Position numbers and translations under genes: made by a program
Shown here: in pieces, positions 24,461 to 31,427 of the stretch
Layout of the letters: the number at the start of each line of letters is the position of its first letter
Position numbering within the stretch: position 1 is the stretch's first letter
Source of the DNA: MWH-TA3 sp044353905
GTDB taxonomy: Bacteria; Actinomycetota; Actinomycetes; Actinomycetales; Microbacteriaceae
DNA length: 31,427 nucleotides
NCBI GenBank assembly: GCA_044353905.1
Contig: JBILBA010000011.1
Span: 1-31,427 of the forward strand
Direction of reading: 5' to 3'
The notes under the pieces: model-generated
What the model was told of the DNA's origin: nothing
Database searches by the model: none
The model's input: only the letters and a program-made list of their open reading frames with translations

Positions 24461-25880
24461 TCCTCTCCCCCAACGCGCACGAGCGGACCAACGTCAAGGG
24501 TTCCGCCGGATAAGCCAGAGATTGATTGTTGCCCTCGTGGTGATTGCTGCTTCTCTGGGAGCGGCCAATGCAGCGCAGGGCCCACGCCTTAGCTCGGTTG
24601 AAGTCAATCCGACCGCCCTGACCACTCGTGACGGCCAACGTCTGCTGCTGCACGTCGACCAACCGCTCGCCGATGTCCGCCCCGACCACGTGACGATCAC
24701 GCCCGAGGTGGACAACGAGGTCACGGTCGACCAGAACACGGTCACAATCCAATTCGCCAACATGCTTCACTACAACACCGAGTACACCGTCGCAGTGGAC
24801 GTACAGAGTTCGTCGACTGGGCTTTCGGGACGGATCGAACACCGGTTCTCGACCTCTGACGTCGACGTGTATTCCCTCCGCCGGGACACCCGCATGGATG
24901 CCAATGGTCGGGACACGCCGGACCAAGTATTGCGTAACAGCCTTTCGGGGGACACTCCTGAAGAAACCGTCTTCGAATCGCCGCGAATTCAGGGGTACGT
25001 AACCCTTCGAGAACAACTTGCCGTGGTCACTCTCGATTCGAACAACCAACCTTCCCTGCTCGTGACGTCACCTGCCGACGGAACCCCAATCCCCATTGAT
25101 ACTGGGGGAGCCGCGACAATCGACAAACTTCAGGCCTCGGACACCGGCGACATGTTCGGCTACGTCCTCGACGACGGCTACGGTGCGCCAATCGATTTAC
25201 GCAACAGACTGTATCTCTATGACCTCGCCTCGGGAAAGGGCGTTCCGGTGGTGGTCACCGGTTTCGGAGACGAACCGTTACCCGTCATGGACTGGACCTT
25301 CGTGCCCGGCACCACCGCAATCGTCGCGCAAGCTCAAGACCAACAGCTTTACTTCATTGATGTGCTTTCTGGTGCTGAACCAATCCCCCTTGGTGGGCAC
25401 GTCGAGATGCGTGGTTTTATCCCGGGGACGGTGCGACTGGTAGTCGCAGACCCCCTGAGCGGTTCAATCATCGACCTCGCGGATGGAGCAACCACGACGC
25501 TTTCACTCCCGGAACCAGCGACTTCCCCAGATCTTTTTCCGGGCAAACTCGTTTTGCTCAGCGACGACAGTTACGTGCTACTCAACACGAAGATCGAAAA
25601 CGACGAACAGATTTCATCCACGCTCGTTCGGACCGATACAGCCGGTAGTAGGGAGTTGTTTCAAACAGGTGCCACCGGAAGCCAGATTCGAAATTTTTGC
25701 CTCTCGCCTAATGGCGAATATCTCGCTGTCGAGGTTGTTTCAGGTGAAGGAGTCGCCGACAATTACCCCAGCGTGATCGGCTATAGCGCAACCTCCATCT
25801 TTTTTGTGCGCGTTGAGGACGGCACCTCCAACCGCGGAGTGAGCGGCTTTCTTCCTCACTGGTGCAGTTCACGCCCATAG
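24450..25880 (+). CDS. Membrane-anchored Ig-like plus beta-propeller-like protein of unknown function
   Basis: A 476-residue protein with a basic N-terminus and one hydrophobic segment (about 24-42) that is either a signal peptide or an anchor ending in 'AANAAQG'. Residues ~45-135 resemble a bacterial Ig-like domain of the SbsA/Big_5 kind ('SSVEVNPTALTTRDGQRLLL' ... 'TEYTVAVDVQS' ... 'HRFST'). The rest (~150-476) is rich in short beta-strand repeats such as 'FCLSPNGEYLAVEV', typical of a beta-propeller sensor or scaffold. The start overlaps the DUF1980 gene by 11 bases without its own Shine-Dalgarno, so it is the third coupled member of the operon. I do not know its function. Context suggests it docks on the outer face with the permease complex. 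Confidence 0.65.
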   Translation: MSTDPLPQRARADQRQGFRRISQRLIVALVVIAASLGAANAAQGPRLSSVEVNPTALTTRDGQRLLLHVDQPLADVRPDHVTITPEVDNEVTVDQNTVTIQFANMLHYNTEYTVAVDVQSSSTGLSGRIEHRFSTSDVDVYSLRRDTRMDANGRDTPDQVLRNSLSGDTPEETVFESPRIQGYVTLREQLAVVTLDSNNQPSLLVTSPADGTPIPIDTGGAATIDKLQASDTGDMFGYVLDDGYGAPIDLRNRLYLYDLASGKGVPVVVTGFGDEPLPVMDWTFVPGTTAIVAQAQDQQLYFIDVLSGAEPIPLGGHVEMRGFIPGTVRLVVADPLSGSIIDLADGATTTLSLPEPATSPDLFPGKLVLLSDDSYVLLNTKIENDEQISSTLVRTDTAGSRELFQTGATGSQIRNFCLSPNGEYLAVEVVSGEGVADNYPSVIGYSATSIFFVRVEDGTSNRGVSGFLPHWCSSRP

Positions 25881-25927
25881 GCTCGGGGCCTTAGATCAAG
25901 AAACTGGGCCGCTCTGTCGCGAGCCTA
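25878..25927. terminator. Inverted repeat bracketing two convergent stop codons
   Basis: TAGGCTCG (25878-25885) and CGAGCCTA (25920-25927) are perfect 8-bp arms. A GGCC pair inside (25887-25890 with 25907-25910) extends the stem. The outer TAG of each arm is the stop codon of the gene entering from that side. Position suggests a shared bidirectional terminator; there is no T-run. Confidence 0.4.
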
Positions 25928-26656
25928 AAGGTCAATCACCCCATCAACGATGGCGGCAAGTGAGCCCGTGAAACAAATGATGATGACACTCAATCGGGCC
26001 AATTCCACCGACACGTATTTCTGAAGAAAAATCCCCAGCCACGAGCCAATCAACGTGAGAGCGGCAATACCTGCCCACATCCAAATGGACAGATTCGGTA
26101 ACGTGCCGGACGCGGCGTATTTGGACAGGAACGACGTCACCCCAAGGGCGACAAAATACGGCTGCAGGGTTGCGGCAAAAGATTTTTGGTCCCAACCCGT
26201 CAATATTGCGTAGACGCCCATTGCTGGACCGCCGATCCCGGCAGTTGCACTCATAAAACCTGAACTCGCTCCGAAGAGAACTCCGAGGCCTCCGCGGGGA
26301 AGGAATCGATCGGATTTCACCGCAATGAGGGATGTCCCCAGCGCGAAAATGAGAATGACACCGATGCCGATCTGCAACAGTGGCCCGCTGAAAGCGACAC
26401 TGAAAAATGCGCTCGGGATGATCACGATCACCGCGGGTATCGACAGAATCCAGAATTGTTTCCAGTCAACCGATTTTTTGCTTTGCAGGAAAACCAGCGC
26501 TGACGACAGTGCTCCCGCAATGTTCACCACCATCGGCCCTTCGAAGGGTCCGAGTGTCAGTACCAAGATCGGAGCAAGCGTGAGTGCGTATCCCATTCCC
26601 GCAACGCGCTGTGCAATGGCACCTACTAATATGCCAAGTGCGACAACCAGGAACAC
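25925..26656 (-). CDS. TSUP-family (TauE/SafE) anion transporter
   Basis: A 243-residue membrane protein with about eight hydrophobic spans. It carries the TSUP hallmarks 'GILVGAIAQRVAGMGYALTLAPIL' near the N-terminus and 'GASSGFMSATAGIGGPAMGVY' in the middle. The two blocks are the glycine-rich halves of the internal duplication. Family members move sulfite, sulfoacetate, taurine-related anions or other organic anions across the cytoplasmic membrane; the substrate here is unknown. I chose the GTG at 26656 with GAGAGG nine bases upstream. The longer frame to 26749 begins with an unlikely Trp/His-rich stretch and reads through the divergent promoter. It faces away from the alpha/beta hydrolase gene and may be controlled with it. 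Confidence 0.82.
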   Translation of the reverse strand: MFLVVALGILVGAIAQRVAGMGYALTLAPILVLTLGPFEGPMVVNIAGALSSALVFLQSKKSVDWKQFWILSIPAVIVIIPSAFFSVAFSGPLLQIGIGVILIFALGTSLIAVKSDRFLPRGGLGVLFGASSGFMSATAGIGGPAMGVYAILTGWDQKSFAATLQPYFVALGVTSFLSKYAASGTLPNLSIWMWAGIAALTLIGSWLGIFLQKYVSVELARLSVIIICFTGSLAAIVDGVIDL

Positions 26657-26683
26657 GATTGACTGCCTCTCAGTGTCGACGGG

Positions 26684-26700
26684 ATCATCACAGTGGTGAT
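26684..26700. promoter_or_regulatory. Candidate operator between TSUP and hydrolase genes
   Basis: ATCATCAC-A-GTGGTGAT is a 17-bp inverted repeat with one mismatched pair, placed between the divergent starts at 26656 and 26754. It does not resemble the palindrome before the ThDP gene, so a different regulator is likely if it is functional. Confidence 0.35.
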
Positions 26701-26753
26701 TCCACCACCACCATAGGGCACTCTGGCAGAGCGCAATTGAGAGAGGCAAATCG

Positions 26754-27530
26754 ATGCTGAGTTTTAGACATTCCGGTGACCTCGGAAAAAAGATTGCAAT
26801 CTGGATTCCTTCCCTCGGTCAGCAATCACGAATGTGGGCGGAAATGCCGACCGCACTCGATGACTGGACCAGCGTGTTCGTCGAACTTCCCGGACACGGC
26901 GACAACTCGCCTGCGGACCAGTCTTTTTCGATTACCGACCTCGCAGACGAATGTCGCGAGTACCTGAAGAACAACGCTCGAGACGCTGAACGCGTTGTTG
27001 TCATCGGGCTGTCAATCGGCGGCACAATCGCTCTCGAACTTGCCGGTTCTCTGTCCGGCGATTCGGCGGCAGTCGTCATGGCTGCGGCGGCAACGATGGG
27101 GGACGCCGATGTCTGGCAGAGCAGAGCGGAACTTGCACGCACGGCGGGGACGACCGTCATGAGAGAAGCCGCTCAATCGCGATGGTTCACTGACGAGTTC
27201 GTCGACAGCAATTCCGGTGATGTGAACAAGGCCTTGGACAGCTTGGGCAGCGTCGACGGCGAATCGTATGCGCTGTGCGCCGAGGCTCTCGGGAGCTTTG
27301 ATGGAACACAGACTGCGCGACACACTTCCGTGCCAGTGCTCGTCATCGCCGCGGAATGGGATGAGGTGGTTCCGCTGGATCGAGCACGCGACCTCAGCGA
27401 GTTGATTCCGCGCGGTGAGTTTGTCGAAATCCGATTGGCGCGGCATTTGTTTCCGATTGAGAAACCCGACGAGGTCGCTCGGCTCATCTCAACATTCATC
27501 GACCGCACAGGCGGAACATCGAACCCGTGA
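26754..27530 (+). CDS. Alpha/beta hydrolase (3-oxoadipate enol-lactonase-like)
   Basis: A 258-residue cytoplasmic hydrolase. The nucleophile elbow GLSIG (85-89) places Ser87; the acid is D203 in 'AAEWDEVVP' and the base H231 in 'LARHLFPIEKP'. The oxyanion-hole segment is 'IPSLGQQSRMW' and the 'ELPGHGDNSPA' loop is typical. Overall it resembles the PcaD / carboxymethyl-lactonase group, but that group is broad and covers thioesterases, lactonases and esterases. The ATG at 26754 has GAGAGG ahead of it. The gene faces the IclR-family gene with a six-base gap and lies next to a ThDP enzyme and CoA ligase. It may hydrolyse an ester, lactone or CoA thioester in the same pathway (inference). Confidence 0.78.
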   Translation: MLSFRHSGDLGKKIAIWIPSLGQQSRMWAEMPTALDDWTSVFVELPGHGDNSPADQSFSITDLADECREYLKNNARDAERVVVIGLSIGGTIALELAGSLSGDSAAVVMAAAATMGDADVWQSRAELARTAGTTVMREAAQSRWFTDEFVDSNSGDVNKALDSLGSVDGESYALCAEALGSFDGTQTARHTSVPVLVIAAEWDEVVPLDRARDLSELIPRGEFVEIRLARHLFPIEKPDEVARLISTFIDRTGGTSNP

Positions 27531-27536
27531 AGTTTT

Positions 27537-28346
27537 TTAGGCGACTTCGGACCAGCCAGCCCAATCGCCCAGGTAACCCAGTCGGCGAGATAAGCCGCGC
27601 GCGGCATCGCGGACCGCGGCACCGGCTTCCGTGATCGAAATTCCAGCCAAGCGATCACTCGGGCAACTCAGAGTGATGGAGCCCACGCACTCGCCCGCCG
27701 CATTGAAATAGGGGGACGCGACACCCGAACCGCCCTTGACCCAGCGTCCCGGTGAATACGAGTAACCGAGACTCCTGTCGATACGGAGTTGCTCTTGATA
27801 CTCCTTTGTCGACGAAAAACTGAGTTCGGTGTATTGGGCAAAACCTTTGTTGAGGATTTGATTGCTGGCGTCTTCTGTCATTCCCGACAAGATGGCCGTG
27901 CCCGCGGCTCCGGATGTACAGGGGAATGGCTTTCCCAGCTCAATCACGTACTTGATGGTGTGATTGCAATCGACCTTGCCGCGGAAGACGAGTTCATCGC
28001 GAACTCGAACGGACAGGTAACAGGTTTCGTTGAACTTCTGTACGAGTTCGTTCAGGAACGGTTCCGCCGCTTTCCAAAGACTGTCGTGCTCTACGAGGGT
28101 TGACGCCAGTGAGAAAAGTTTCGGACCGGGGAAGTAGAGCTTTCGAATTTGGTCCTGCTCGACGTACCCAGCTTTTTCCAGCTGACTCATGATTCTGCTG
28201 ACGGCACTGCGATCAACTCCGCTGAGTCGGGCGGCCTCGCGGACACCGAGCCCGTTGTTCTCGGCTGCGACGAGTTCGATGAGGTCGATTGCGCGACCGA
28301 GAACCCCACTAGCGCCGACGGGCGGCGTCGCCTCAGGTTCCGTCAC
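27537..28346 (-). CDS. IclR-family transcriptional regulator
   Basis: A 269-residue regulator. The N-terminal winged helix (about 32-62, 'GLGVREAARLSGVDRSAVSRI') is preceded by the usual 'GVLGRAIDLIELVA' helix. The effector-binding domain carries 'GKPFPCTSGAAGTAIL' and 'GGSGVASPYFNAAGECVGSI', both family signatures. I chose the GTG at 28346 because GGAAGG lies eight bases ahead; a TTG at 28367 would add seven residues. IclR regulators of catabolic loci usually bind a palindrome near the divergent target promoter, and a perfect one is found at 28487. It probably senses the substrate or an intermediate of the ThDP enzyme and CoA ligase pathway. Confidence 0.9.
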   Translation of the reverse strand: MTEPEATPPVGASGVLGRAIDLIELVAAENNGLGVREAARLSGVDRSAVSRIMSQLEKAGYVEQDQIRKLYFPGPKLFSLASTLVEHDSLWKAAEPFLNELVQKFNETCYLSVRVRDELVFRGKVDCNHTIKYVIELGKPFPCTSGAAGTAILSGMTEDASNQILNKGFAQYTELSFSSTKEYQEQLRIDRSLGYSYSPGRWVKGGSGVASPYFNAAGECVGSITLSCPSDRLAGISITEAGAAVRDAARGLSRRLGYLGDWAGWSEVA

Positions 28347-28441
28347 GTGCTCATCCTTCCCGCTCAACGAGCATCAGTCTATTTTGCTCGTCGGGCCCGA
28401 ATCGGTCTTTGGTAACAAATCGGCAACAACTCGAGACGCTC

Positions 28442-28470
28442 TAGCCAAACTCGTCGAAAAGTTGTATGCT
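28442..28470 (+). promoter_or_regulatory. Predicted promoter of the ThDP enzyme operon
   Basis: TAGCCA (28442-28447) and TATGCT (28465-28470) are 17 bp apart. Transcription would begin near 28477, just before the palindrome at 28487. Confidence 0.45.
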
Positions 28471-28486
28471 CGAAGAAATAAGACTG

Positions 28487-28505
28487 TGTCTCATTTTATG
28501 AGACA
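28487..28505. promoter_or_regulatory. Perfect palindromic operator, candidate IclR site
   Basis: TGTCTCAT-TTT-ATGAGACA has perfect 8-bp arms around three T's. It lies just downstream of the predicted start of transcription of the ThDP gene and about 140 bases from the divergent IclR-family start. Confidence 0.65.
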
Positions 28506-28513
28506 GGCTTAAA

Positions 28514-28529
28514 CAGACAAGGAAGTCTG
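28514..28529 (+). promoter_or_regulatory. Hairpin presenting the Shine-Dalgarno of the ThDP gene
   Basis: CAGAC (28514-28518) and GTCTG (28525-28529) are complementary, and the 6-nt loop AAGGAA is the core of the Shine-Dalgarno. The stem ends directly at the ATG (28530). It may modulate initiation, but a 5-bp stem is weak. Confidence 0.35.
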
Positions 28530-30239
28530 ATGGATACCGTAACCGGAGCACAATATCTCTCTCGGACGCTCGACGCGTGCGGAGTAACCGCGATCTTCCT
28601 TGTCCCCACGGCTCTCACGAACACGCTCTTCACGATGGAGAACGAAACCGCCATCAAGCGGATCGTGGCTCACGGCGAAAAAGCGACGGCATACATGGCT
28701 GACGGATATGCCCGTGCCACCAATCGACCGGGTGTCTGCGCGGCTCAAAACATCGGCGGCGCGAACCTTGCCGCCGGCCTTCGGGACGCCTACCTCGCCA
28801 ACTCTCCTGTTCTGGCCCTGACCGGCGGTCCTTACGAGTGGAGCCGAGGACGCAACTATTACCAGGAAATCGAAGACTTCCCGCTGTTCAAGCCCGTTAC
28901 CAAGTATTCGGGCCAGGTTCTCGATGTGAAACGTCTTCCGGACATGCTTCACACCGCCCTGCGCCAGGCAACAAGTGGCAGGCCCGGCCCAACCCACCTC
29001 GAGTTGGCTGGTCACACGGGTGACATGATCGAAGCCCAGAACATCGAGGCCGCGGTTTACTCCAACCACTACGAGGTGCCGTTACACCGAACAGCTCCTG
29101 ACCCAGAGGCCTTTGCCTCGGCTCTCGCAGCAATCACCGCATCCTCGCGTCCGGTGATCGTTGCGGGCGGTGGAGTTCGATGGTCACGGGCGGGCGCAGA
29201 GTTGGTCGCGTTTGCCGAACGATCCGGGATTCCGGTGGCGACCTCGCTCAACTCGAAAGATGTATTCCCGGCTGACCACAAGCTGTCGGTCGGAACTCCG
29301 GGCTTGTATGCCCGAAAGAGCGCGAACCAGGTTGTTCTCGAAGCGGACTTAGTGATTTTCATTGGAAGCCAAACCGGAAGCCAGGTTACGTTGACCTGGC
29401 AAGTCCCGCACCCCGACACACGCGTTGTGCATTTCGACATCAGCCCCGAACAAGTGGGGAATCAATACAAGAACACCATCGGCGTTGTATCGGACGCTCG
29501 CCTTGCCCTGACCGAACTCATCAAAGCGTGGGATCAACCAGCCAACAAATATGACGCGTGGGCGGACTGGACTCGGGCGGTTGCGAAAGAGTGGCGGGAC
29601 AGCCTCGAGCCAGTGATGGACAAGAACGTCGACCCGATGCGACCTGAATTGCTCGTTGGTGAACTCTCGAACGTGCTGCCGGACAACGCAATGGTCGTTT
29701 CCGATACCGGGCACGCCGGAATGTGGACAGCCGCGCATCTTGATTTGACCAAACCAGAACAGACTTATCTGCGAGCCGCGGGATCCCTCGGTTGGGCCTT
29801 GCCCGCCGGGATCGGCGCTCAAATCGGGCGACCCGATGTTCCCGTTGTGGTCTTCACCGGTGACGGTGGTGCCTACTATCACTTGAGCGAGCTCGAGACG
29901 GCCGCCCGCTGGCAGGTCCCCGTGACCTTTGTGGTGAATGACAACCGTTCGCTCAACCAAGAGATCAACCCGTACCTTCCGGCTTATGGCGGAACGCTTC
30001 ACGGCAAACACGCCGAACTCTGGCATTTCAACGACGTCAACATGGCGGAAGTTGCCGAGAGTTTTGGCGTCAAGGGAATCCGCGTCACCAAAGCGAGCCA
30101 ATTGGAATCGGCGATGCAGCAAGCACACGAGACTTCCGGCCCGGTTCTCATCGACGTTGTTACCGACATCGGCGCAGTCGCTCCAAAGGGAACGACGGAA
30201 CGCTCCACCATCGCCCTACCGAAGGGTCTGGTTAAGTAG
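28530..30239 (+). CDS. ThDP-dependent enzyme of the acetolactate synthase superfamily (lyase or decarboxylase)
   Basis: A 569-residue three-domain ThDP enzyme. The N-terminal PYR domain has the catalytic glutamate E50 in 'VAHGEKATAYMADGYAR'. The central domain is 'RPVIVAGGGVRWSRAG'. The PP domain carries the ThDP/Mg motif from GDGGAYY (444) to 'VVNDN' (~468-472). It is not IolD and lacks the diagnostic blocks of biosynthetic acetolactate synthase. A CoA ligase starts directly after its stop, which favours a 2-hydroxyacyl-CoA lyase or related C-C cleaving role. A 2-oxo-acid decarboxylase or sulfoacetaldehyde-type enzyme remains possible, the latter given the TSUP gene nearby. Its ATG follows AAGGAAG by four bases, and a promoter and palindrome precede it. 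Confidence 0.82.
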   Translation: MDTVTGAQYLSRTLDACGVTAIFLVPTALTNTLFTMENETAIKRIVAHGEKATAYMADGYARATNRPGVCAAQNIGGANLAAGLRDAYLANSPVLALTGGPYEWSRGRNYYQEIEDFPLFKPVTKYSGQVLDVKRLPDMLHTALRQATSGRPGPTHLELAGHTGDMIEAQNIEAAVYSNHYEVPLHRTAPDPEAFASALAAITASSRPVIVAGGGVRWSRAGAELVAFAERSGIPVATSLNSKDVFPADHKLSVGTPGLYARKSANQVVLEADLVIFIGSQTGSQVTLTWQVPHPDTRVVHFDISPEQVGNQYKNTIGVVSDARLALTELIKAWDQPANKYDAWADWTRAVAKEWRDSLEPVMDKNVDPMRPELLVGELSNVLPDNAMVVSDTGHAGMWTAAHLDLTKPEQTYLRAAGSLGWALPAGIGAQIGRPDVPVVVFTGDGGAYYHLSELETAARWQVPVTFVVNDNRSLNQEINPYLPAYGGTLHGKHAELWHFNDVNMAEVAESFGVKGIRVTKASQLESAMQQAHETSGPVLIDVVTDIGAVAPKGTTERSTIALPKGLVK

Positions 30240-31427
30240 ATGTCAACCCACGACTTCAGTGACTACACACTCCGGAAGTTTTTGGAGCGCGCGGTAGAGG
30301 CCAACCCGAACGACCCGTTCCTGATTTGGGAAGAGCAAGTCGTTTCGTATGTCGATTTCAATTTTCACGTGGATCAGGCAGCCGCACTCTGGCATTCACT
30401 CGGAGTCAAGCACGGGGATTGCGTGTCGTTCATGGTCGACAACTCGCCCGAATTCTTGTACGCCTGGCTCGGTTTAGCCAAGATCGGCGGAGTGTTGGTT
30501 GCAATCAACACCGGATTCAAGGCAAAAGAAGCGGCCTATCTCGTGGATCATTCTCAGTCAGAGTTTGCACTCGTCGGCCAGGAGCACATGGCGGTCTTTG
30601 ACAAAGTTGTCCAGGACGTTCCTCGATTGAAAAAGGTTCTCACACTAGGAAACGTCGATGGGCATGACGAATTCATGGCGAGCAAAGAGTCCATGCCGGC
30701 AAAGGTTCCCGACGTGACGGTTGTGGGCGATGACCTCATCAGCCTGATCTACACCTCGGGGACCACCGGTCTTCCCAAGGCCGTCATGCAATCCCACAAG
30801 AACTACGTGCTCACGGGACAGGCCTACGCCCACTGGATGGGCATGGAGAAGGGGGACCGCATCTACGCGTGCCTTCCCTTGTTCCACATCAACTCGCAGG
30901 CGTACTCGACGATGGGTGCGATTGGTGCTCAGGGAGCACTTGTCCTCGCCGCGCGCTTCAGTGCGTCGAAGTTCTGGCCAGACGTCAAACGACACGGCGT
31001 CACTGTTTTCAATTTCATCGGCGCCATGACCGTGATCCTCTCGAAGAAAGCTCCCGGTCCCGAAGACCGCGACCACAAGGTGCGGGTCGCATATGGAGTT
31101 CCCGCGTTACCTCATGATGTGCGCATGGAGATTCAAGAACGCTTCAACCTGGATTGTGTTTCCGGGTTTGGCATGAGCGAGACCACATTTGGTTTGTTGG
31201 AACCGCTTGACCAACCGCGCCGCGCCGCGTCGATGGGCCTCCCACGCAGCCACCCGAGCCCCGACCTGAAGCCGACCGAGGTGATGGTCATTGACAAGGA
31301 CGGTAACCGCCAGCCGCCCGGCACAGTGGGCGAACTTGTTCTCCGAAATGAAGCGATGATGCTCGGCTACTTCCGCGATCCAGAGAAGACCGAACAGGTT
31401 CTCCGTGACGGTTGGCTACGAACCGGT
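30240..31427 (+). CDS. AMP-forming acyl-CoA synthetase, partial (runs off the window)
   Basis: At least 396 residues of an ANL-superfamily CoA ligase, incomplete at the right edge. The P-loop 'YTSGTTGLPKAVMQSH' is at ~171-186. The aromatic/His 'LPLFHINSQAY' segment and the adenine-binding 'GFGMSETT' are present, and 'GELVLRNEAMMLGYFRDP' leads into the 'DGWLRTG' motif at the edge. The C-terminal lid domain with the catalytic lysine lies outside. It resembles the crotonobetaine/carnitine-CoA and small-acid ligases more than fatty-acid ligases. The ATG immediately follows the TAG of the ThDP gene with no gap, so translation is coupled. Activation of the acid that the ThDP enzyme then cleaves, or of its product, is the likely job. 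The substrate is unknown. Confidence 0.88.
   Translation, partial: MSTHDFSDYTLRKFLERAVEANPNDPFLIWEEQVVSYVDFNFHVDQAAALWHSLGVKHGDCVSFMVDNSPEFLYAWLGLAKIGGVLVAINTGFKAKEAAYLVDHSQSEFALVGQEHMAVFDKVVQDVPRLKKVLTLGNVDGHDEFMASKESMPAKVPDVTVVGDDLISLIYTSGTTGLPKAVMQSHKNYVLTGQAYAHWMGMEKGDRIYACLPLFHINSQAYSTMGAIGAQGALVLAARFSASKFWPDVKRHGVTVFNFIGAMTVILSKKAPGPEDRDHKVRVAYGVPALPHDVRMEIQERFNLDCVSGFGMSETTFGLLEPLDQPRRAASMGLPRSHPSPDLKPTEVMVIDKDGNRQPPGTVGELVLRNEAMMLGYFRDPEKTEQVLRDGWLRTG

Noticed and set aside
28347..28529. Riboswitch (for example thiamine diphosphate type) ahead of the ThDP gene
   Set aside because: The predicted transcript leader is only about 50 nt and shows no conserved riboswitch core; the palindrome fits a protein operator better.
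25925..31427. Oxalate degradation by oxalyl-CoA decarboxylase and oxalyl-CoA synthetase
   Set aside because: The ThDP motif here is GDGGAYY rather than the GDSAFGFS form I expect for oxalyl-CoA decarboxylase, and no formyl-CoA transferase is visible. Kept only as a distant possibility.

Overview
The window looks like a chromosomal segment of an actinomycete (Actinomycetota), possibly Microbacteriaceae-like. The signs are moderately GC-rich DNA with many GTG/TTG starts, a tRNA-Arg(ACG) with no encoded CCA tail, a CysNC fusion, a CysD/CysNC pair, KatG, an actinobacterial-type inositol operon, and several genes whose -10-like hexamer lies 6-7 nt before the ATG (leaderless pattern). The family placement is inference. 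No insertion sequence, prophage, CRISPR array or rRNA was seen, and genes are tightly packed with no gene-free stretch over 300 bases.

Layout. (1) 1-8569, envelope and sugar/sulfate region: the end of a GT4 glycosyltransferase and a GT61-type glycosyltransferase run forward. Facing them is a reverse operon cysD-cysNC-membrane protein that makes APS/PAPS. Forward from the same intergenic region run rmlB (dTDP-glucose 4,6-dehydratase), an aldehyde dehydrogenase and a short-chain dehydrogenase. (2) 8579-11970: tRNA-Arg, a DUF1801 protein, catalase-peroxidase katG and a GNAT acetyltransferase. (3) 11986-20759, myo-inositol catabolism: reverse operon iolE-iolC-(Cgl0158-type TIM barrel)-iolB-Gfo/Idh oxidoreductase-iolD, divergent from an iolG-like dehydrogenase and a LacI-family regulator. 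A near-perfect LacI-type operator sits just downstream of the predicted iolE promoter. (4) 20749-25880: acetoacetyl-CoA synthetase, divergent from a three-gene overlapping operon of a YraQ/UPF0718 permease, a TIGR03943/DUF1980 protein and a membrane-anchored beta-propeller-like protein. (5) 25925-31427: TSUP (TauE/SafE) transporter, alpha/beta hydrolase, IclR-family regulator, a ThDP-dependent enzyme and an AMP-forming acyl-CoA ligase that runs off the window. A perfect 19-bp palindrome lies in front of the ThDP gene.

How the genes work together. Region 3 encodes the steps from inositol through inosose, the trione and 5-deoxyglucuronate to 2-deoxy-5-keto-gluconate 6-phosphate. The Cgl0158-type protein is the candidate aldolase. 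No iolA and no inositol transporter are present here. Region 5 looks like a small substrate-inducible catabolic locus. A CoA ligase translated directly after a ThDP lyase/decarboxylase fits a 2-hydroxyacyl-CoA lyase type pathway, but the substrate cannot be read from sequence. The least understood parts are region 5, the permease/DUF1980/propeller operon, and the membrane protein cotranscribed with the PAPS genes.
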